Assembly: GCA_030690245.1 (NCBI GenBank)
Contig: JAUYGW010000184.1
Location: forward strand, 1-10,690
Length of the DNA stretch: 10,690 nt
Direction of reading: 5' to 3'
From: Gallionella sp.
Lineage (GTDB): Bacteria > Pseudomonadota > Gammaproteobacteria > Burkholderiales > Gallionellaceae
The position numbers and the translations under genes are program-made. The notes below the pieces were generated by a model, which was not told the DNA's origin, ran no database searches, and saw only the letters and a list, made by a program, of their open reading frames with translations. This document shows positions 6,030 to 10,690 of this stretch, in pieces (position 1 is the stretch's first letter; the number at the start of each line of letters is the position of its first letter).

Positions 6030-7670
6030 CTATCCAACCTTCCGGTACAGCCGGTAATGTTCGTTCTTGTCGCCCTTGCGGCTGCCTTCCCAGATTTTCT
6101 TCCAGCGCGTTTCGTCGAGCAGCGGCTTGGATAGCCGGTCGCCCTGGATCAGGCGCAGGTCGCAGCGCCCGTTGCGGTCGGGCTGCGTGATGAGGCCGCC
6201 GAAGTAATGCAGCATCGCGCGCTGACCGTCGCCGAGGTAATCGCGCCCGATGCACTGATAGTGCTGCGGCATGGCTTTTTTCAGCGACGCGACCATGCTG
6301 CGGTAGCTCTTGCCGCTGTCCAGCCAAGGCAGCCACAGCGTCATCGCGAGGACCCACACCAGCGTGATGCCGGTCGCCCAGTTGGTCACGGCGCGGCGCA
6401 TCGAGCGGCCGACGCGCCACACCAGCAGTAGCCACAGCACGGTGGCAAGGATGGCGATGGTGAAATGATTGGTGTGGAACTCCGGCTCGAAGCCCGGCTG
6501 GTAGTCCTTCAGCCACAGCGTGATCTTGGCGTGGTTGTCGAGCAGCAGCCCCGCCCAGCCCCACCACATCGCGATGGCGAACAGCGCGAAGGTCATCAGG
6601 CCGAACCAGTCCAGCGCGTTGGCCGCGCCACGTTTCAGCGACGACAGCGACGCGGTCGCGAGCAGCGCGATCGGCAGCAGCATCGGCAGCGCGAATACCT
6701 CCTTGATGTCCGGCACGAGGCTGAGCGTGACGAACATCACGCCGAAACTGACCAGCGGCAATTGCAGATCGTCGCGCTGCGCGAGGCGGCGGCGCGATTG
6801 CCAGATCGTCCAGACCGCAAGCGGCAGCGCGGGCCACGCCAGCCACGGCAGGTTCTTCAGGTAGTAGAGCGACTCCCTGGTCGGCCCGTCCTTCGCGTGA
6901 CTCAGCCAGTGGCCGATGTTGTGCGTCCATGCCCAGTCGGCGAATAGCTTGGGCGAGTGCTGGTAGAGCAGCAGCGGCCAGATGGTGAGCCAAGGCAGCG
7001 CGCACAAAACGGCGATGCCCACACTATTAAAATAGCTGCGCATGCGCCAATTCTGAAACAGCGCGGGCAGCAGCGCGGCGATGAAAACGAACAGCACCGG
7101 CGCGATGAAACCCTTGGCCATGAAACCGATGCCGATGCCGGTGCCGATCAGCACGCCGGCGCGCACCGCGCGCTCCTGGCTCAGGGTGAAACCGTACAGC
7201 AGCATCGCGCAACCGGCGAGCAGCGCCAGGTCGGTGATCATCTGGTGCGAACGCACCAGCATGCCGACGCAGCCGAGCAGGATGACGGCCGCCGCCCAGC
7301 CCCGGTTCTCGCCGTACAGCTTGCGCCCGGCGAGGCCGGTGAACAGCAGGGTCAGCGCGATATAGAAACCGCTGGCGAGGCGCGCGCCGTCATGCAGCGG
7401 CAGCAGCGGGGAAAACAGCTTGGCGGACAGCGCGGCAGTCCAGTAATACAGCGGCGGCTTGCTCATATAAGGCTCACCCGCCAGAGTGGGCACCAGCCAG
7501 TCGCCGCTTTGCAGCATCGAGTAAATCAGCCCGAAGCTCTGCGCCTCGTCCGGCTTCCACGGATCGTGCCCGACCAGCCCCGTGCCCAGCCAGATCAGGC
7601 ACAGCAGCCCGAGCATCACCGCCTTGCCGGGGGTGATCGGGTACGGGTCGGTTGGTTTTATGAAGTACAT
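6030..7670 (-). CDS. ArnT-like membrane glycosyltransferase (GT83/PMT_2 family)
   Basis: 546 aa from ATG 7670. This is a polytopic inner-membrane enzyme of the ArnT/PMT superfamily, which moves a sugar from a polyprenyl-phosphate donor onto lipid A, another glycan or a protein on the periplasmic side. The first periplasmic loop has the conserved acidic pair in DPWKPDEAQSFG (D41, E42), then SGDWLVPTLAGEPYMSKPPLYYW, typical of ArnT-like proteins. About a dozen hydrophobic segments follow, with a soluble C-terminal tail from about residue 445. Length matches ArnT (about 550 aa). The frame extends to a TTG at 7709, but ATG 7670 puts the first residues just ahead of the first membrane helix; SD support is weak (AGG about 10 nt upstream). 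No other Ara4N-pathway genes are nearby, so the donor and acceptor are unknown. It is convergent with ybdD and monocistronic. Confidence 0.85.
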   Translation of the reverse strand: MYFIKPTDPYPITPGKAVMLGLLCLIWLGTGLVGHDPWKPDEAQSFGLIYSMLQSGDWLVPTLAGEPYMSKPPLYYWTAALSAKLFSPLLPLHDGARLASGFYIALTLLFTGLAGRKLYGENRGWAAAVILLGCVGMLVRSHQMITDLALLAGCAMLLYGFTLSQERAVRAGVLIGTGIGIGFMAKGFIAPVLFVFIAALLPALFQNWRMRSYFNSVGIAVLCALPWLTIWPLLLYQHSPKLFADWAWTHNIGHWLSHAKDGPTRESLYYLKNLPWLAWPALPLAVWTIWQSRRRLAQRDDLQLPLVSFGVMFVTLSLVPDIKEVFALPMLLPIALLATASLSSLKRGAANALDWFGLMTFALFAIAMWWGWAGLLLDNHAKITLWLKDYQPGFEPEFHTNHFTIAILATVLWLLLVWRVGRSMRRAVTNWATGITLVWVLAMTLWLPWLDSGKSYRSMVASLKKAMPQHYQCIGRDYLGDGQRAMLHYFGGLITQPDRNGRCDLRLIQGDRLSKPLLDETRWKKIWEGSRKGDKNEHYRLYRKVG

Positions 7671-7709
7671 TACTTGATTACCTAAGCCGGACGAGCCGGA
7701 GTCAAACAA

Positions 7710-7788
7710 GTAGCCCGGATGAAACGCAGTGTAATCCGGAGAGGGAATCGATGCCCCCCGGATTTCACTATCGCTGCATCCGGGCTAC
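7710..7788. repeat. 79-bp imperfect palindrome with GTAG...CTAC ends
   Basis: GTAGCCCGGAT (7710-7720) and ATCCGGGCTAC (7778-7788) are perfect inverted repeats. The interior arms (7721-7739 and 7759-7777) are also nearly complementary, including AATCCGG against CCGGATT. This type of GTAGCCCGGAT repeat is a common dispersed palindrome in proteobacterial genomes and may be REP/BIME-like. It lies between arnT-like and the response regulator gene, upstream of the former, so it could shape transcript ends. The following 7789-7898 shows no feature I can support. Confidence 0.8.
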
Positions 7789-7898
7789 GAATCTATAGTG
7801 TTCAACCCATTGCCACTGCTTGATAATCTCAACAGGTGTTTTTTGCATAATATTCTCTGCGGCGAGCCTGGCGATCATGAAGCCTGCTGAATCGGGCT

Positions 7899-8564
7899 CT
7901 AAATATTATCGCCGCTATCCGGGCCTTGCTCCTTGGCGAACAGGACGGCGGCCTTCACTCGTGAAGACAGGTTGAGTTTGTTCAATATATGGCGGACATG
8001 CTGCTTTACCGTGTCGTAGCTGATATGCAGCGTCTGTGCGATCGCCTTGTTGCTCTCGCCGCGCGACAGCAGCTGCAATATTTCGCGCTCGCGGTCGGTG
8101 AGCAGCTTGAGCGAATTTTTGGTTTCCTGGCCGGGCTGATCGCCGCGCAGCATTTCGATCATCTTGACCGTCATGGTTGGCGCGACCACCAGCTCGCCGG
8201 CGGCGACGCGGCGGATTGCATCGACGACATCTTCCGGCGCCATGTCCTTGAGCAGGTAACCGCGCACGCCTGCGCGGATCGCGTTCCCCAGATCCACTTC
8301 CGAATCGCTCATGGTCAACATCACGGCGGGAGTGGCGCAACCTTCCTTGCGCAGTAGTTCCAGCATAGCCAGCCCGTCCATGGGTTTCATGCGCAGGTCG
8401 ATGACCAGCAGGTCGGGTTGCTCGCCCAGCATGGGGCGCAACTCGTCGAGGGTGCCGACCGCCCCCAGTACGTTGAAGTCGTAGCAGTTTGTGAGCAGCT
8501 CGCTCAGCCCGCGCCGGCAGAGGCTTTGGTCGTCCACCAGTACAATTTTCAGCTTGTCAGTCAT
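7899..8564 (-). CDS. NarL/FixJ-type response regulator
   Basis: 221 aa. A DNA-binding response regulator with an N-terminal receiver domain (about 5-120) and a C-terminal LuxR-type helix-turn-helix (about 155-215). Receiver residues are all present: acidic pair D11/D12, phospho-acceptor D56 in VIDLRMKPMDG, T84 in VMLTMS, and K106 in GYLLKD. The output domain has LTDREREILQLLSRGESNKAIAQTLHISYDTVKQHVRHILNKL-type sequence, with KQHV in the recognition helix. ATG 8564 is chosen over longer starts because it follows GGAG with 8-nt spacing and begins directly at the receiver. Its first 8 bases overlap the end of the kinase gene (ATGACTGA), indicating translational coupling. It is closest in type to NarL, but the target genes cannot be read from the sequence. 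Confidence 0.93.
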   Translation of the reverse strand: MTDKLKIVLVDDQSLCRRGLSELLTNCYDFNVLGAVGTLDELRPMLGEQPDLLVIDLRMKPMDGLAMLELLRKEGCATPAVMLTMSDSEVDLGNAIRAGVRGYLLKDMAPEDVVDAIRRVAAGELVVAPTMTVKMIEMLRGDQPGQETKNSLKLLTDREREILQLLSRGESNKAIAQTLHISYDTVKQHVRHILNKLNLSSRVKAAVLFAKEQGPDSGDNI

Positions 8565-9843
8565 GCAACATTCTCCAGTTCGTTCCCGGTTCCGGGAAAA
8601 ATAGTTGCACGCAGGTTCCCAGCCCCTTCGCGCTTTCCACCCTGATTTCACCGCCGATGCGCTGTGCGCGTTCGCGCATGATGATGATCCCGTAATGCCC
8701 TTCTACCTGCGAAAATGTTCCGACGCCGTTGTCTTCCACCGCGAATACGTAATAGCCGCAGAGATGGTCGACGATCAGGCGCGCATGGCTTGCACTGGAA
8801 TGCTGGGCGATGTTGGAAAGCGCCTCGCGCACGATATGGAAAACATGTATCTCATGTTCCAGCGGCAGGTCGAGATCGGCGATGCGGATCATGCAATCCA
8901 ACTCGATGGCGTGCTGTCGGCGGAACTGTCCGGCCAGCGTTTGCAGGGCATGCAACAGCCCTGCCGGGTCCATTTCACTGCGGAAATCGGTGATGAGCGC
9001 GCGCACCGCTTTCTGGCTGATCTCCAGCGCCTCGTCGATGTCGAGCGCATATTTGGCCGCCATCGCCCCGTTATCGTTGCGCACCGCATCGCTCAGCAGC
9101 GTGGTGTTCATGCGCGCATAGTTCAGTGTCTGCGCCAGCGAATCATGGATCTCGTTGGCGATGGTCTGCCGCTCCATCAGCAGCTCGGCACGCTTCGTTT
9201 CGCGGCTGGCCTTGATGTGCTCGAGCAGGCCGCTCAGCAGTTCTGCAAAGCTGACCGCCATGTTGGCCGCAATGCCGGAGGAGGATTGTGGCGTATCGAA
9301 AAACAGCGTGAAGACGCCGAGCAGGATTTCGGGGGATTTGCGGCTTTTTAGCGGGATGGAGATCACCGAGCGGAACTGCCGGTGAGGCTGGCTGCCGTGC
9401 CGCGTTTCGCAGGATTTGGCATCGGCGACGCAAAGTCCGAGCCTGAAGGAATCCTTGCCGCATTCTTCGCAGGCCAGTTCCACGATGCGCTCGGCTTCCA
9501 GTTCTTCACCGGTCAACCCGACCGCGCTGATGACCTGCAAGGTCTGCTCGTCGGGGAGCAAGACGCGCACCACGCAGGCACTGGCATGGATGCAGCCAAG
9601 CGCGGTATCCAGATACATGTTCAGCAGCGCATTTAGGTCGCCCGGGCGGGGTTCCTGCGGCGCGCCGCAATCCGCGCCGCCGCCCTTGCAGGGAAGTGCG
9701 AACTCGGGGTCGCGCTTCCAGAAAAAGGCCGTTTTATCTGGTTTGTCCATCCACTCCATTGGTTTGTTCATCGCATCCGTTTGTTCATCGCATCCCGCAA
9801 AGATACCCGAAATCATATCGAGTATGTTTGATAAAGCAGGCAT
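8557..9843 (-). CDS. Soluble GAF-domain histidine kinase, NarX/NarQ type
   Basis: Up to 428 aa (numbering from ATG 9843). No membrane segment is seen, so it is a cytoplasmic sensor. A GAF-like domain covers about residues 68-210, followed by a coiled-coil linker, a HisKA_3 dimerisation domain with phospho-acceptor H233 in ANEIHDSLAQTL, and an HATPase domain with N344 (REALSNIAQHS), the DNGVG box at 371-375 and G-rich turns near 384-410. This is the kinase layout of the NarX family. The GAF region has cysteines at 84, 90, 125, 128, 138 and 145, including CEEC, which could bind a metal, Fe-S cluster or act as thiol switch. The start is unresolved: a 17-bp tandem duplication lies at 9762-9795, and ATG 9771 (giving 404 aa) may be the ancestral start. 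Neither start has a strong SD. It overlaps the regulator gene by 8 nt. Confidence 0.9.
   Translation of the reverse strand: MPALSNILDMISGIFAGCDEQTDAMNKPMEWMDKPDKTAFFWKRDPEFALPCKGGGADCGAPQEPRPGDLNALLNMYLDTALGCIHASACVVRVLLPDEQTLQVISAVGLTGEELEAERIVELACEECGKDSFRLGLCVADAKSCETRHGSQPHRQFRSVISIPLKSRKSPEILLGVFTLFFDTPQSSSGIAANMAVSFAELLSGLLEHIKASRETKRAELLMERQTIANEIHDSLAQTLNYARMNTTLLSDAVRNDNGAMAAKYALDIDEALEISQKAVRALITDFRSEMDPAGLLHALQTLAGQFRRQHAIELDCMIRIADLDLPLEHEIHVFHIVREALSNIAQHSSASHARLIVDHLCGYYVFAVEDNGVGTFSQVEGHYGIIIMRERAQRIGGEIRVESAKGLGTCVQLFFPEPGTNWRMLHD
9762..9795. repeat. Perfect 17-bp tandem duplication at the kinase start region
   Basis: GTTTGTTCATCGCATCC occurs at 9762-9778 and again, without change, at 9779-9795. 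Each copy carries an ATG in the minus sense followed by AACAAAC. The downstream copy's ATG (9771) is in frame with the kinase; the upstream copy's ATG gives a frame that closes within a few codons. Because 17 is not a multiple of three, the duplication alters the frame of anything translated across it. Confidence 0.95.
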
Positions 9844-9914
9844 CCAGAAATCGGGTGCTGAGTGCCGGGTTATGAAGCGTTCCTGGTCCGAAATCTACTC
9901 GGATTCTATCACGC

Positions 9915-9930
9915 CAACCCTTTAGGGTTA
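9915..9930. promoter_or_regulatory. NarL-like 7-2-7 inverted repeat upstream of the kinase gene
   Basis: CAACCCT and AGGGTTA flank TT, giving two heptamers in inverted 7-2-7 spacing with a perfect 6-bp core (AACCCT/AGGGTT). NarL-family sites are described as paired heptamers of consensus TACYYMT in this spacing. The halves read TAACCCT (six of seven matches) and CAACCCT (five of seven). It lies about 70 nt upstream of ATG 9843 and about 95 nt upstream of yfcE-like ATG 10025. It may be the operator of the adjacent NarL-type regulator. This is a pattern match only. Confidence 0.4.
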
Positions 9931-9951
9931 TGCGCGAGCTTACCCGATGTG

Positions 9952-9957
9952 ATTATA
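9952..9957 (-). promoter_or_regulatory. Possible -10 element for the kinase-regulator operon
   Basis: On the minus strand this reads TATAAT, a perfect -10 hexamer. The best -35-like hexamer upstream, TAGACA, is 20 nt away, longer than the usual 16-18, so the promoter is unproven. A second candidate, TAGAAT around 9903-9908, would place the 7-2-7 palindrome over its -35 region. Transcription from either would read into the kinase gene. Confidence 0.35.
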
Positions 9958-10024
9958 GACGTCCGGCACGCGAATTCTGTCTAATGCAGCGGAATCCCCG
10001 CGATAATAAAAAACTTAAAAGATT

Positions 10025-10579
10025 ATGAAAATATGCATCGTTTCCGACAGCCATGACCGTTCCGCTCCCCTCGCTGCGGCGATCGCGGAGGCTAGGGCTT
10101 CCGGGGCGCAGGCCGTGATTCACTGCGGCGACCTGATCGGGGTCAATACCTTGCGCGATTCCCTCAGGTTCGGCATTCCGATCCACGCGGTGCACGGCAA
10201 CAACATCGGCGATGTCGTGGCGCTGCACCGCATGATGGAAAAGACCGGCGGCCTGTTCGCCTACCACGGCCAGGAAGCCGTGCTGGAACTCGGCGGGCGC
10301 AGGATATTCGCCACCCATATGCCGCACCACGGCAAAGCCTTCGCCTGTACCGGCGACTATGATCTGGTCTGCCACGGCCACAGCCATGCCGCCCATATCG
10401 GCAAGCAGGCCGACGTCAGCGGCGGGCAATGCTGGCTGGTCAACCCCGGCTCGGTCGCGGGCATCGACGCGCCCGGCGTGGATGCGGTCCCGACCTGGAT
10501 CCTCGGCGATCTGGGGCGAATGAGTTTCGAGATACGCACCTTGCAGCAATTTAACGGACATGACAGTAGCCACCCATGA
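10025..10579 (+). CDS. YfcE/MJ0936-type metallophosphoesterase
   Basis: 184 aa, the normal size of this family of small dimetal phosphodiesterases. The calcineurin-like motifs are complete: D8-S-H10 in IVSDSHD, GD at 35-36, GNN at 58-60, H98 in ATHMPHHG, GHSH with H119 and H121, and NPGS at 140-143. Known members hydrolyse model phosphodiesters or 2',3'-cyclic nucleotides; the true substrate is usually unknown. ATG 10025 is the family-typical MKI start; only a weak A-rich SD-like stretch (AAAAGA) precedes it. It is divergent from the kinase operon, sharing the 181-bp gap at 9844-10024, in which GATAAT near 10000-10006 could serve as its -10. No operon partner is visible. Confidence 0.88.
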   Translation: MKICIVSDSHDRSAPLAAAIAEARASGAQAVIHCGDLIGVNTLRDSLRFGIPIHAVHGNNIGDVVALHRMMEKTGGLFAYHGQEAVLELGGRRIFATHMPHHGKAFACTGDYDLVCHGHSHAAHIGKQADVSGGQCWLVNPGSVAGIDAPGVDAVPTWILGDLGRMSFEIRTLQQFNGHDSSHP

Positions 10580-10595
10580 TAATGAAACTGTCATG
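10559..10595. repeat. 8-bp inverted repeat around the phosphoesterase stop codon
   Basis: CATGACAG (10559-10566) and CTGTCATG (10588-10595) are exact inverse complements with a 21-nt loop containing the TGA stop. No T-run follows. It may be a weak 3'-end structure or chance. Confidence 0.35.
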
Positions 10596-10614
10596 CCCGT
10601 TTCCCTCTCCCCAA

Positions 10615-10638
10615 CCCTCCCCCGCAAGCGGGGGAGGG
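10615..10638. repeat. Strong GC palindrome after the phosphoesterase gene
   Basis: CCCTCCCCCGC (10615-10625) and GCGGGGGAGGG (10628-10638) form a perfect 11-bp stem around AA. The surrounding CCCTCTCCCCAA and GGGGGCGAACGG context is typical of a dispersed proteobacterial palindromic repeat. No T-tract follows, so it is not a classical intrinsic terminator, though such a stem can still stop or protect transcripts. A smaller stem, CTCGC/GCGAG, lies at about 10650-10662. Confidence 0.75.
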
Positions 10639-10676
10639 GGCGAACGGCTCGCTGCGCGAGTATTTAGATATATACC

Positions 10677-10690
10677 GGAGGTTTGAGTGA
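10677..10690 (+). promoter_or_regulatory. Possible SD and start of a gene beyond the window
   Basis: GGAGG at 10677-10681 lies 5 nt before GTG at 10687-10689, after an AT-rich stretch (TATTTAGATATATA) that could hold a -10. This would fit a new plus-strand gene starting at the window edge. Only one codon is visible, so identity is unknown. Confidence 0.3.

Noticed and set aside
5980..7005. 341-codon minus-strand frame overlapping the ArnT-like gene
   Set aside because: It is out of frame with the ArnT-like protein and A/R/P-rich without motifs; a compositional shadow.
7789..7898. Possible small gene or terminator downstream of the response regulator
   Set aside because: No ORF with SD and no stem followed by a T-run in the correct orientation could be supported.
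8605..9351. 248-codon plus-strand frame opposite the kinase gene
   Set aside because: The minus strand encodes a full GAF-HisKA_3-HATPase kinase with all catalytic boxes; the plus frame has no recognisable domain.

Overview
The window looks like chromosomal DNA of a Gram-negative betaproteobacterium, plausibly in the Nitrosomonadales/Gallionellaceae neighbourhood. This is inferred from the mix of genes: a type II secretion cluster ordered gspE-gspF-gspC with a short PDZ-less GspC, IspB, CstA with a YbdD partner, an ArnT-like membrane glycosyltransferase and a NarX/NarL-type two-component pair. GC-rich coding DNA and several REP-like palindromes fit as well. No plasmid, phage or CRISPR signature is visible.

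Layout. Positions 1-1962 (+) hold the 3' end of gspE, then complete gspF and gspC, closely spaced with good Shine-Dalgarno (SD) sequences. On the minus strand, 2067-3160 holds ispB (octaprenyl diphosphate synthase, quinone side chain) followed downstream by tRNA-Pro(CGG). An unusual 10-bp tandem repeat lies between them and supplies the ispB stop codon. A 112-bp divergent gap separates ispB from cstA (+, 3273-5345), a peptide/pyruvate-type transporter. The small partner gene ybdD should follow cstA directly. Instead, a decayed REP-associated tyrosine transposase (RAYT) flanked by two REP-type hairpins sits between a strongly SD-preceded mini-ORF overlapping the cstA stop and the conserved body of YbdD (5813-5983). 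I read this as a mobile-element insertion into the extreme 5' end of ybdD.

Positions 6030-7670 (-) encode an ArnT/GT83-like lipid-linked sugar transferase, preceded by a 79-bp imperfect palindrome with GTAG ends. Positions 7899-9843 (-) hold a translationally coupled NarL-type response regulator and a soluble GAF-domain histidine kinase with a cysteine cluster. The kinase start region carries a perfect 17-bp tandem duplication, and a 7-2-7 inverted repeat resembling NarL sites lies upstream. Positions 10025-10579 (+) encode a YfcE/MJ0936-type metallophosphoesterase, followed by a strong GC palindrome, and the window ends at a possible start site of a further gene.

Most of the window is ordinary housekeeping or envelope biology. 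The most interesting points are the RAYT/REP disruption of the cstA-ybdD unit, the cysteine-bearing sensor kinase with its duplicated start region and candidate autoregulatory site, and the phased 10-bp repeat before tRNA-Pro. I found no clear new multi-gene system.
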